Positions 10,401 to 19,200 of a stretch of 64,000 nucleotides of DNA are shown one piece after another. The translations under genes were made by a program, and so were the position numbers. The stretch is taken from the NCBI GenBank assembly GCA_023205875.1, contig CP060758.1:992001-1056000 (forward strand), in the 5' to 3' direction. Positions within the stretch are counted from its first letter, which is position 1; the number at the start of each line of letters is the position of its first letter. The notes below the pieces were generated by a model. The model worked only from the letters and a program-made list of their open reading frames with translations, searched no databases and was not told the origin of the DNA. Source of the stretch: Chloropicon primus. Its lineage: Eukaryota; Chlorophyta; Chloropicophyceae; Chloropicales; Chloropicaceae.

Positions 10401-11252
10401 CACAAGTTTGACCTGAGGTTGTACGTCTTAGTGACCTGCTTCAACCCCCTCGAGGCTTGGATTTACAAGGAGGGCTTCGCGCGATTCTGCTCGGTCCCTT
10501 ACTCCACCGACAGGGAGAGCATGCAGGACAAGTACGTGCACTTGACCAACTCCTCCGTGCAGCAGAAGCTGTTCAACGACCCCGACTTTGCCTTGCCGGA
10601 CTGCTTGGGGCCCATGATCAGCGACGACCCCTTGCTGTCTCTCCCCGGAGGCTCGAAGCGCAGCTTGGCGTACCTCAAGGCGAAGCTCGAGGACTACGAG
10701 ATCAACTGGGACGGTTTGTGGCAGAAGATAAGAAAGGTCGTGCTCGCCGCCCTCTTCAGCGCCCAGGGCAAAATACCCTTCCAGCCCAACAGCTTTGAGC
10801 TCTTTGGCTTCGATGTCATGCTGGACGCCAACCTCAAGGTGTGGCTCCTCGAGGTCAACGCCTCGCCTTCCCTCGGGATCCAGACGCCCCTGGACCAGCA
10901 CGTGAAGAAGCAGCTCATCTGCGACGTTCTGAGGCTAGTCGACCCGTGCCAATACGACAGAAAAGCGTTGCTGGACATCGTCCAGCGAAAGATAGTCGAG
11001 AGGTCGGAGGCAAGAGGCCAAAAGAGGTCAGAGGTGGTCAGAGGCAAGGGACGTGACTGGAGAGACTGGGTCGCAGATGAGGACCAGAAGAAGAATGCGA
11101 TTAATTCTGACCTCAAGTCCATCCTTGGGGGTCGGAGGCCCCGCCAGTACGGCGAGAAGCCCCGTCACGTGGGGAGCTTCGAGAGAGTGGCTCCCGGGAA
11201 GGACTACAATGTATTCTCAAGGCTGAAGGGATTGGGGAGGGAGGGGAGGTAG
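7461..11252 (+). CDS. Tubulin tyrosine ligase-like protein (probable polyglutamylase/glycylase)
   Basis: 1263 residues. Residues 1-680 are low-complexity, Pro/Ser/Glu-rich and charged, with a predicted coiled segment near 190-240. The TTL domain occupies roughly 770-1180: WNILWSWS, HYPGANQLTRKD, the ATP-grasp block WIMKPVSSSRGRGI, KFDLRLYVLV, YVHLTNSSVQ, and FGFDVMLDANLKVWLLEVN with the metal-binding Glu and Asn. These enzymes add Glu or Gly side chains to tubulin, mostly in axonemes and basal bodies, so the host probably keeps a centriole or flagellum, or did recently. The exact TTLL subtype is not resolved. TGTAA follows at 11289-11293. Confidence 0.87.
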   Translation: MQVYDIYDAHDEELVVELRRLKALEAGGEALLDSSRKIIHHIEQELFERGVSGSLSNQLVGIAGETPQAREEEEVGVPPSTPPRPEPSPVPSPVPSPMQTPSPAAVFTPPRSSEPEANPRTPENSRADDDDQDDILTPLNQPSPSSSNASSVQGTPEKSLAGEDSEAVLAESPSVQDASLIAFREERNRLASARKFNKQKKFIQDREAMLSLAERRKSYAQLLARKTEKARTKAKKAAKRRERDSEQTPTKANPWKGGSSAKVSARSSTREAQPVEGDQKTTPRAPNSPSKRDSRQAERKGKASKGSSEIASQAGAKKEPSGGGLVSVRKLKSLRKEHSSPQAKENHKPPAVVEETAAGNDGAGGHTTNGEIKSMPPAESHIGVGEEQGDEGTTLIEEADAGGNGSSVQSRSAGGDSHHPDESEACDCTSKPDDDEATRERGPQEAIELESETAAPAEEAGLGVEESTPPVACAKTVAGDSNEAAREQEPQEAIDSLRAEKESKVVVEEPGTKIPLEEKVQTEVGASQVQGKVGSPARGEEPDREVEAPSPSSSTTSDDLDIVQDDADDLSSSSDELPSPVLQLLAQSDPLIHPFAGAAKSLTITDLPSLETNNPLSEWIRPMSAHNGVSAWGGTPDPSPPSSPRFMPSRGNGSQLFESKSEPGGAGQGAKQEAPAESPKKQDYNYAAMYEKFEEIFGRFIGEEKLSQGRPFSARKSPSSSKPPPKKVQTKAPYTDSDLLSFFERFRGGLYGWLRGFQSRLKATQESGAFVNGQAEDPGREDEVVAGAQMVYKVTDDKPEVYKLVTASCHTIGDWHEDMVSDAENPHWNILWSWSSKPKVNRQDLNIWQRVNHYPGANQLTRKDILKKNLAYCKSLFKPDRSVYKLFDIMPRTFSLPQEYVQFCNAFSESITFEKPDPKDKKGKNAKPKIIYGSENTWIMKPVSSSRGRGIFLINSIEEVEYGEAFVVQKYVSNPLLIHQHKFDLRLYVLVTCFNPLEAWIYKEGFARFCSVPYSTDRESMQDKYVHLTNSSVQQKLFNDPDFALPDCLGPMISDDPLLSLPGGSKRSLAYLKAKLEDYEINWDGLWQKIRKVVLAALFSAQGKIPFQPNSFELFGFDVMLDANLKVWLLEVNASPSLGIQTPLDQHVKKQLICDVLRLVDPCQYDRKALLDIVQRKIVERSEARGQKRSEVVRGKGRDWRDWVADEDQKKNAINSDLKSILGGRRPRQYGEKPRHVGSFERVAPGKDYNVFSRLKGLGREGR

Positions 11253-11617
11253 AGGTGATGGCGTTTGGGTTGGATTGGATTGGGATTGTGTAACAATAGT
11301 AGTAACAACAGAAGTAACAATAGTAACGCGGTGTTCTTGCTCATTAGCTCCTGGAATTGCGAGATGCGTCCAGCGGAGACACTCTGCAAGTCCCTCACCG
11401 AATCTTGTCTCTCCCCGAGTTTCGTTTGTTGATGCGAAGTTCCATGATCGTGGAAGGAAGGTCACCTGAACGACGTTTTTAGGATGGAACGAACGAACGA
11501 ACGAACGATGTGCCGGCGGTCAACGGAGACATACATAGTGTGGTGGAGGAGGATAGAATATTTCAGCTTTAGGATTGCTTTTGGGGGATTAGGATTAGGA
11601 TAGTCTTTAGGATCGGC
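11253..11617. other. Convergent spacer with short repeats
   Basis: Contains GGATT-type repeats near 11267-11285, AACAATAGTAGTAACAACAG-like triplet repeats near 11290-11325, and (GAAC)n at about 11488-11506. I see no gene. Confidence 0.4.
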
Positions 11618-12865
11618 TTAGGAGTCCTGTAGCATCATGTTGACGAGCATTGGATGCCGGATCACTACCTCTTTGGCCTTTCTGTTCTCGGACTCCAGCC
11701 GGCCGGAGCCAACGTTCACGCCGCCTCCTTCTGCGTTCTCCTCGTACCCCTTGCCGATTTTGCAATCGTTATGACTGCAGGACAAGCACCTCAAGCCCCT
11801 TGAACCCTTGGTTGGGATCAAGGGGATCGAGGGGATCTTCTCGATCAAGGCTTTCTCGGACTCAGGTTTCTTTGTACACGGAACACAAAACCAGAAGCCA
11901 ATCGTGTTCTTCAGTTGTGTCATGCCAATTTCCTTGCTCATGTCCCAAAGCTCCTTCTTGTCGACAGACTCCGTCGCTTTCAAGAAGCATCCGAACGAAC
12001 ACCACTGGTTAAAGCCGCTTTTGAATATGAAACGATGGCAGTACCAGCACCAGTTCGACAAGAGGTAATTGGGATTGTGCCCAGCTCGATCACGTTCCTC
12101 CCCAGGAACCGGGGTCAGAGCTCCTGTTTTGACCAAGGGGCACTCAGGGCGACGAAAAGCATCACAGCAGATGCAGCGCAGGGTTTGAGTACCGTCTGTA
12201 GTAGGAACTTGAGGAAGCTCCTCCATCAGCTTCCTTTCTTTGGTCTTCTTCTTCCCTTTCGTGTTGGTCTTGGCCTGTGTCTTCCTTTTCGTGCCAGTGC
12301 TCAAGGGACTGCTGCTGCAAGGTCCACAGGGACATGCGGCGGCATCGAATTTGCGAAGCTCTCTCTCCCTCTCCCCGCCGTCCTTGGCGTCGCTGTCCAC
12401 CAGAATGCAAGGACGACTCCTCTTGCACATGTCACAAGCACAAAGGCATCGAGTATGTGCTGGAGCGGTGTTCGCGGTGCCTGTTGTCCTGGACGACTTG
12501 CGAGAGCATTTATCAGCGCAGGAGCATTTGAAGAAATCTTTTTGAGTCACAGAGATCGCCGTGTTTGGGAAACATTCATTCTCAAACACGACATCGACAT
12601 GTTCTCCCTTTAGTGCATCCGCAAAGTACTCAAAGACTCTGCTCAATGCGTCTTCATCCAAGCCGTGTCCATCACGGTTTTCAAACAACTCGTCCCTCAC
12701 GGAGTGAACGTGGCAGTATTGCCTGTAGGTCTCCAGGAACTCCATGTGCTCCTCGCGAAGAATGACGTCGTAGTTCGCTTCCGTGATGGAACAAGCAGCG
12801 ACGAGCACACGAACTGTGGGTTGGTTCTTCCATGCGCGGACGAGATCACTCGCCCGTTGCTCCAC
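11618..12865 (-). CDS. Cysteine-cluster protein, downstream frame of the recombinase-like gene
   Basis: A 415-codon frame with no convincing ATG at its beginning (the listed start is GTG). The frame stays open and protein-like across the end of the upstream ORF, so it is probably the C-terminal part of that gene. It has a helical region (about 1-95), then a first cysteine cluster beginning KCSCADKCSRK and ending CLCACDMCKRSRPC, loosely like CXC-type zinc modules. A Lys-rich linker follows, and then further pairs: CICC, WCWYCHRF, WCSFGCF, FWFCVPC and CLSCSHNDC. Several zinc ions and nucleic-acid binding are inferred. No family was recognised with confidence. Confidence 0.45.
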   Translation of the reverse strand: MEQRASDLVRAWKNQPTVRVLVAACSITEANYDVILREEHMEFLETYRQYCHVHSVRDELFENRDGHGLDEDALSRVFEYFADALKGEHVDVVFENECFPNTAISVTQKDFFKCSCADKCSRKSSRTTGTANTAPAHTRCLCACDMCKRSRPCILVDSDAKDGGERERELRKFDAAACPCGPCSSSPLSTGTKRKTQAKTNTKGKKKTKERKLMEELPQVPTTDGTQTLRCICCDAFRRPECPLVKTGALTPVPGEERDRAGHNPNYLLSNWCWYCHRFIFKSGFNQWCSFGCFLKATESVDKKELWDMSKEIGMTQLKNTIGFWFCVPCTKKPESEKALIEKIPSIPLIPTKGSRGLRCLSCSHNDCKIGKGYEENAEGGGVNVGSGRLESENRKAKEVVIRHPMLVNMMLQDS

Positions 12866-13763
12866 AAAGCGCTTTCCAAGAAGATACGAGGAGAAGGGGT
12901 TTCCCGTGCTTCTGCTCCCCCGGCTTCTCCAGATTCTCCAGCTTGTGCCTCAGGACGTGCTCGACGTGTTCGACGAGGAGACAAAGTTCCTCAGAAGTGC
13001 GCTGGTCCGATGCTACAGAACAACGGGTGGCGCCGAACTTGAGCACGTAGTGCGACGCCGAGTACACGGCGTGCCCGTCCGAGGTGCTTGCAGCCTTGCT
13101 CATGTACTTTTTGAGCTCCTCTTTCTTTTCCTCCCCAATCAAAGCTGCTGCATGGGACGTCGGGATGCACGCCAGTATAGAGGCCTGCCCTGCGCGCTCA
13201 GCAAGGTAGTCGAGGTCCTTGTAAGCTTGTGGCCGTCTCGACAATCGCGACAAGGCAGCTACAAGAAGCGCGCAAGGCTCGCCCTTCTCCTTCGCAAGGG
13301 CAAGAGCTTTCGTAAGAACTTTGCGGTCCTTGAGGCATCGCGAGCGGCTGGCGGTCCCAAGCTCCACGAAACGAAATGCTTTCACCTGTTTAGGAAGATC
13401 TTTGCCGAGCAACGCGCTTGAGATCGTGGCCGCCTGACCAGCGAGCTTGTTCCCAAGCCCCTCCCGCGCAAGGGACTCGCGGAGGAAGACGATGCAGTGG
13501 GTCAGTTCTTTCAAGCCCTCAACGCGCTCCAGGTGGACTCCGCCACGGCCTCGGACCACGCGGACCAGGGTCAGCTCCTCAGGCTCGCGAGTTCGCTCCG
13601 CCCGTGTACCCTCGCGTGCAAGGGTGGGCGGCGCGCCAGCTAATTCGTCTGCGAAGCGAAGAGAGGCAATAAGTCCATCCGCATTGAGAAGCGTCGTCGG
13701 ATCCACGTTCTCCTCGATGGCGGCCATCTCCCGCTCCCTATGAGGTCCCGCGGAGGTCGCCAT
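12846..13763 (-). CDS. Serine-recombinase (resolvase)-like catalytic domain protein, upstream frame
   Basis: From the ATG at 13763 (context GCCATGGCG) the frame encodes 305 residues and overlaps the downstream cysteine-rich frame by 20 bases. Residues about 88-195 resemble a serine-recombinase catalytic domain: FLRESLAREG with Arg95 and Ser97 in the R-x-S active-site arrangement, a Gln at 110, FVELGTASRSR, then LLVAALSRLSRR with Arg173 and Arg176. In resolvases the last motif is usually LDRLSR; here Ser172 replaces that Asp, so activity is uncertain. No MerR-type helix-turn-helix like that of IS607 TnpA is visible. Either one gene with a frame disturbance or two overlapping genes. The assignment rests on motif reading only. 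Confidence 0.5.
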   Translation of the reverse strand: MATSAGPHREREMAAIEENVDPTTLLNADGLIASLRFADELAGAPPTLAREGTRAERTREPEELTLVRVVRGRGGVHLERVEGLKELTHCIVFLRESLAREGLGNKLAGQAATISSALLGKDLPKQVKAFRFVELGTASRSRCLKDRKVLTKALALAKEKGEPCALLVAALSRLSRRPQAYKDLDYLAERAGQASILACIPTSHAAALIGEEKKEELKKYMSKAASTSDGHAVYSASHYVLKFGATRCSVASDQRTSEELCLLVEHVEHVLRHKLENLEKPGEQKHGKPLLLVSSWKALCGATGE

Positions 13764-14259
13764 GGCCACTGTGCAAGCGTTGGTGTCCAGGCTTGCCGCA
13801 CGGCTGCCCGCTGCCCTGCAAGTGGGTGAAGACAGAGACATTGGCACCACAATCCTTGGGCGCCACCCGCCATCCTTGGGCGCCACCCACCTGGAGAACC
13901 GCGGCCGGGGTGGCGCCACCAGCCCCTTCTTCACATGACGACCCAGTATTCGTCAGTCTCCTCTTCTTCGTCGGCAAGCAACCCGCGGCCGGAGTATTCC
14001 AGGAGGTAACTCATCGCTTTCTCTCTGGTCGTGGTCTTCTCGTCCCCACTCGTCGGCCGCCTCGTTCGCGGCTCTGGCGTTACGGCGGCTCTCTTTCTCT
14101 CTCCAGCTCCGCCAGGTCACACACCTCGCCGTCCTCCGCCGTTACGATCTCGTTGTGATCCTTCTATAACTAACGTCTCTCACCGAACCATTGTCTCGCG
14201 GAGCAAGAGGAGAGGCGGCTGTTGTTTCGCCGCCTCCTCGGTGGGGATTCGAACCCTAG
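13764..14259. other. Spacer between the recombinase-like gene and tRNA-Ile
   Basis: No protein gene is evident. The part next to the tRNA holds a B-box-like motif (14243-14257) and a strong inverted repeat (14212-14219 with 14229-14236), listed separately. The remainder is pyrimidine-rich with no recognised signals. Confidence 0.35.
14212..14257 (-). ncRNA. Orphan T-arm/B-box motif followed by a GC-rich hairpin
   Basis: Read on the minus strand just after tRNA-Ile, AGGGTTCGAATCCCC matches the pol III B-box/T-loop consensus, followed by ACCGAGG and then an 8-bp perfect inverted repeat GAGGCGGC/GCCGCCTC with a 9-nt loop. No matching 5' half of a tRNA is visible nearby. It could be a tRNA remnant, half of a permuted tRNA, or the trailer of a pol III transcript. 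No T-run terminator is close. Confidence 0.35.
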
Positions 14260-14362
14260 TTCCCAACAACAGGATCGAACTGTTGACCTTCACGTATCTC
14301 ATGGATCGATGCTCGATGCATGCATATTAGCGTGACGCTCTAACCTGCTGAGCTAGTCGGGA
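14260..14362 (-). tRNA. tRNA-Ile (AAU anticodon) with a ~29-nt intron
   Basis: On the minus strand the acceptor halves TCCCGAC and GTTGGGA pair over 7 bp (one G-U), followed by discriminator A. The D arm is GCTC/GAGC with the AGCAGGTTA loop. The anticodon stem TCACG pairs with CGTGA across a ~29-nt insertion after position 37. The T arm is AACAG-TTCGATC-CTGTT. Loop bases CTAATA place AAT at 34-36, the main isoleucine anticodon, and the discriminator A fits Ile. The intron sits at the canonical 37/38 site. The U1-A72 pair is unusual for tRNA-Ile. Confidence 0.85.
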
Positions 14363-14612
14363 TGTCTTTAACTTTTCTGACTATGAAGAACTCCAAGAGG
14401 AGCACCTCCATCCTCGATGGACTGAGGCATATCCCAAGTATGTCTGACGTGAGTAGTAATCCCCGTGTTGGGGTCTCTGTCAGATGGTGAGAAATGAATG
14501 GAAGGCGTACATATATCGTGTCCTGGGACGAGCAGCTGCCCCGGGCCCCGGGCCACGGCGAGGGCAGAGCGTGAGCAGCAGGAGGAGCTTCGCCCCCCCT
14601 GCCCTGGCCCCC

Positions 14613-16079
14613 ATGTTTCTCCGGAGCAACCTCCACCAGCTGGCAGGCAAGGTGACGGACGTTGCCAGCAATGTCACGACTATTGCGAAGGAGCTGGCCA
14701 CGGAGGTCATGGAGAACGAGAGGGAGTACAAAATAGAGAGGAGGAACAAGGGCCCAGGCCCCTCGCTCCCGGGTTCTTCCGCACCGCTGGTGGAACCACC
14801 GGAGCGCGCCACCGCTTCTTCGTCGTCGGCTTCGAAGCTCGACTCCCTGAAGGAGAGGCTGGAGAGGGACAAGAGCCGCGCCACGAGGCAGCACGAGCTC
14901 CTCGAACGCATTCGGGCGGCCAAGAGGGCTCCACCAGCACCTGCACCAGCACCTGCACCTGCACCAGAACCTTCTCCACCACCAGCACCTGAACCACCAG
15001 AACCTTCTCCACCACCAGCACCTGAACCACCAGAACCTTCTTCTCCATCTTCTCCAGAGCCTCCTCCTCCTCCTCCTCCTCCCCATGATAATCATGCTGC
15101 TGCTGCTGCTGAGGACGTCATCCACAAGCTGGAGCGCAGCCTGTTGGACCTGAACGGGAAGATGTCCCTAAGGGAGACGACTTGGAAGAACCTGGTCGCG
15201 GAGAAGGAGGCCGTGATCTCGTCCCTGTCCTCTCAGCTGGCCTCCCAAACCTCTCAGCTGGCGGACCTCCGCCAGCGGCTGCTGGACCTCCAGGACGACC
15301 AGGACGACCAAATTGCCACCCACCTCGAGGAATCGCTCAGCTCTCTGGCGGAGAAGGACCTCCTGGTGGACTCGCTCAGGTCCGACCTTCTGGCCATGAA
15401 AGCCTCCGTGGACTCGAAGAGCTACGAGATCCTGAACCTGCAGGCCGCCCTGGGGCAGCTGACCGCCGACAGCGAGATGTGCGGCAAGTACAGGAGCGAG
15501 ATCCAGAAGCTGGAGTCCCGCGTGGCGGGCCTGGTGGCGGACTTGAAGGCGGCGGCCGAGGAGAGGGCCTCGAGCGCCGACTCGTCCGAGGCCCTCAGGA
15601 GGGAGGCGGAGAGGGCGAGGGAGGGCAAGGAGGCCATGTTCCAGGAGTCCATCGGCCTCAAGCAGGAGAACATGAAGCTGAGGCAGGCCCTGCAAGAGTG
15701 CCTGGAGCAGATCAAGGGGTCCAACTCGTCGCAGGACGAGGACCACCAGATCGACCGGAGGATCGTGGTGAAGCTCCTGACGACTTACCTTGAGAAGGGC
15801 AGGAAGTGGGAGGTGATGGAGGTGATGGGCGGGATCCTCGGCTTCACGGACGAGGAGAAGGCCAAGATACACCAGCTGGCGACGAAGGGGGTCCTCGGGA
15901 CCGTAGCCAACGTCCCCATCTCCATCGTCAAGGCCCCGTTGTCCATGGCCGGCAACGCCATCGGCCAGGCCAAAGTCCCCGAGTCAGAATCCTCCCTCGG
16001 AGAGCTCTGGATCCAGTTCCTCTCCGACTCCATCGACGACCCCCTCAGCCCCATCAAGAGAAGCACTACTCCTCGGTAA
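14613..16079 (+). CDS. Golgin-like coiled-coil protein with GRAB domain
   Basis: 488 residues from the ATG at 14613 (MFLRSNLHQLAGKV), chosen because golgins often begin with such a short amphipathic segment; an in-frame ATG at 14484 would add 43 residues. After a Pro/Ala-rich tract with PEPSPPPAPEPPEPS-type repeats (about 105-160), residues 170-385 form a long coiled coil. The C terminus, from IDRRIVVKLLTTYLEKG to GGILGFTDEEKAKI, resembles the GRIP-related Arf-binding (GRAB) domain of GMAP-210/Rud3, which binds Arf1 at the cis-Golgi. A tether role in vesicle capture is inferred. TGTAA follows at 16101-16105. Confidence 0.7.
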   Translation: MFLRSNLHQLAGKVTDVASNVTTIAKELATEVMENEREYKIERRNKGPGPSLPGSSAPLVEPPERATASSSSASKLDSLKERLERDKSRATRQHELLERIRAAKRAPPAPAPAPAPAPEPSPPPAPEPPEPSPPPAPEPPEPSSPSSPEPPPPPPPPHDNHAAAAAEDVIHKLERSLLDLNGKMSLRETTWKNLVAEKEAVISSLSSQLASQTSQLADLRQRLLDLQDDQDDQIATHLEESLSSLAEKDLLVDSLRSDLLAMKASVDSKSYEILNLQAALGQLTADSEMCGKYRSEIQKLESRVAGLVADLKAAAEERASSADSSEALRREAERAREGKEAMFQESIGLKQENMKLRQALQECLEQIKGSNSSQDEDHQIDRRIVVKLLTTYLEKGRKWEVMEVMGGILGFTDEEKAKIHQLATKGVLGTVANVPISIVKAPLSMAGNAIGQAKVPESESSLGELWIQFLSDSIDDPLSPIKRSTTPR

Positions 16080-16227
16080 ACGACGATCCAACATACACAT
16101 TGTAACATACAACAAAAATACACCCGGAACACCTCCTTCCTCCTCCTCCTTGCTCCTCCTCGTCCGTGTTCCCCCCATCCACATCCACATCCAAATCCAT
16201 CCAAATCCAAATCCATTCGCCTTCGCC

Positions 16228-19200
16228 ATGGCGTCCTCCTCCTCCTCCTCCAAGAAGGAGAAGGAGAAGGCCTTGAAGGAGGCCCTGCGGGCGCTCGCCC
16301 AGGGGGACGCCGCGTCCGCGGCGGACCTTTGCGTCGGGTTCCTCAAGACGAAGGAGGGCAGGGACAACCCGGACGCTCTCATCTACCTCGGGAAGAGTCA
16401 GTTCCTTCTCAACGAAGGCCGAAAGGCCATCAAGGCGTACAAGGAGGCGACCAGGTTCGAGGAGGAGGGATCCCTGCGGGCGTGGAAGGGCATCGTCGAG
16501 GCCTCTTCGATCTTGCCCTCCTCCTCCGACTCCTCCTCCGTCGTCTCGGTCGTCGCCGAGGCGTTTCAGAACGTGCTGAGCTCCCTGTCTCACCACCATG
16601 CCAAGTGGTACTCCCTCCTCGAGTCGTTCTGGTCCTTCCTGGAGAGGGCGAGGGCGCCCGAGGACCTCGTGAGGGAGGCCAGGAGGGCGGCAGTCGTCAA
16701 GACAGATCTCGAGGGGGACCTGCGGCTGAGGGCGCTCAAGGGGTACTGCGACTATTGCGAGGGAGCTGGGCTGGAAGTGGGCCTGGAGGTCCTGGGGGAG
16801 GTGTACGACAGGACGGAGAGCGGGCCGCCGGGGAGCGCTTCCGAGTACCACCGGCGGTACCTCCGCGGACTCCGGCCGGGGGATCGCGCCAAGCGGGTGG
16901 CCGAGACCCTCGTCCGCGACTTTGAGGAGGACCAGTTCACCACGGAGATCTTGGCCGCTTCGCTTTCCGCTGGACCGCCACCCAGCAACCCCATCGACCT
17001 CGTCTCGGAGGGGCGGTACCCGGCCATGCCCGTGAGCCGAGGCCTGAGGAAGCTCCTTCTCAAGCTGGCGCACCGCCGTCCTTGGCTGGACGAGTCGTGG
17101 CTGAACGTCGCGTGGCTGGCGCTGCAGGAAAGGTCGTACACCTCCACGTCGCCCGGAACTCCCAACTTCCTCGCCCGAGTGCTGAGGAGGCGAGTCCAAG
17201 CCATGTGCGCCAAGGCGGACCCCGAAAAGGTCTCCTCGTTGCACTGGATGGCCCTCTCCCAGATTTTGGCGGAGAGGGATCCGGAAAAGGCGCTCAAGTG
17301 CATCGACAAGTCCATCTCCACCCCCAGCAGCGCCTCGTCCTGCTTCTCCCCCTCGTCGCCCCTCGTCCCGGCCTTGCAGAGGGTGCACAGGGGCATGCTC
17401 CTGTGCACCACGGGCAGGTGGGAGGGGGCCGTGGCCCTGCTCCAGGGCTCGTGCACTGCTGCCGGCACTCCCTTTGGCCTTCTGGCGAAGCGGTGCCTGG
17501 CCAAGGCCCTGATGGCCTTGGGGCGGTGGGAGGAGGCCAGCGGGGTCCTCGCGGGCGTGGCCTCCTCCCACCACAGGTCCCTCTCGGACTTGGGCTGGTG
17601 CCTGCACAAGCTCGGGGGGAGGGAAGAGGAGGCTTGCGAGCTCCTGGAGAGGGCGGCCAGGGGGGGCCAGTCCTCCAGCAAGGACAGGTACCGCCTGGGC
17701 AAGGCCTACTGGCGCAGGGGCGGGCGGTTCAGGGAGGATCGCTCCCTCTCCTACACCAGCTTTCTCAAAGCAGCTTCGGGGGCGGAGCTCGGGGCGGGGG
17801 CGCCCCCGAACGACGTCTCGGAGCTCGAGGAGGTGCGCTCTAAGGCCTTTAGGAGGCTGGGGGATTTCTACGGGGCGGTGGCCAAGGACAAGGCGAGAGC
17901 CCTGAGATGCTACAGGAGGGCCTTGAGCGTCTCCCCAAAGCGGGTTGGGGCGGGAAGGCAGGCCTGCCTGCTGATGCACGAGGGGGGGCAGACCTTGGAG
18001 GCCATCGAGCTGTGCAACCAAGCTCTGGACGACAGCAAGTACGACGAGGAAGTGATGCGGTGGGCTCTCAAGCCCCTGGCCCTCGCCCTGGTCGAGACGA
18101 GGCAGTACCAGCAGGCCCTTCCCGTTTTCCAAAAGGCGATTCGAGCGGCTAAGCAAGACCCTTTTTTCGGGGAGGACGCCAAGCAGCAGTGCTGGGAGGG
18201 TCTCGCCCTGTGCTACCAGGAGACCAAGAGGTACCAATCCGCCATCAAGGCTTATGAGCATGTCTTGGAGTCCGTCAATCCCAAGAGCGCTTTTAGTATG
18301 ATCCAGCTGGGGAAGATCTACTCTGAATTCTTGCTGGACCACCAGGTCTCCCTCCGCATGTTTCGCGGGGCCGAGGATCTCCTCTCCCAGGACTCCCTGG
18401 GGGAGACCGTGCCACCGGTTTCCTCCGGAGCCTGCAAGAGCCTGCTGAACCAGTCAAGGAAGCACACGAGGATCGGGGCGAGAGGTTCCGCTGGCAAATT
18501 GGTCGGGGAGGCCCTGCACTTGCTGGAGTCGACCCGCGGGGGGCAGCACTTGAAAGCCGCAGCCAGCTCGACCTACTGGAAGCTCGTGGGCGACCTGAAC
18601 ATCGAGAGGGTGAAGCTCTCGCGGAACCAAAGCAAGTCGGGGTTGGCCAAACGAGCCAGGAGAGCCTACGCCAAGGTTCTCCACTCCACGCCCTTCTCGT
18701 CAAAGTGCTGGCATGACTTGGCCCTGTCGTTCTACCTCGCGGGGGAGGAGGGCGGGTGCGCGGACAAGGCCAGGGCGAACGCGCTCAGGGGGCTCTCTGT
18801 GAACTCGAAGGACGCCGCATTGTGGGCCGCCATGGGCTTGGTCGCCGAGGGCTCGGAGCCCAAGCTGAAGGAGTACTGCTTCGCGAGGTCTCTCCAGCTG
18901 GACCCCTCGAACGCCGATACTTGGGTGGGCCTCGCCTCGCTTTACCTGAGCAAGGGGGCCGCGGACCTCGCTCAGCAGTGCCTGCAGACAGCCAGGATTC
19001 ACAGGCCCAACTGCCCCGCGGCGTGGGAGTGCGAGGGGGTCCTGAGATGCTCCATGGACGGGACCTTCAACGCTTCCGAAACTTTCGAGTACGCCCAACG
19101 CCTGAGCAACACGCCCTTTGCCAACAAGTGCTACGCCTTGGAAGCCTTGGGGAAGAACGGGGGGAAGAATCTTGAGAAGGCCAAGGTTGCCATAAACTTC

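Noticed and set aside
11618-13763. Recombinase-like gene and Fanzor as one IS607-type element
   Set aside because: They are 26 kb apart with many host genes between them, and the recombinase-like gene lacks the MerR-type head of IS607 TnpA.
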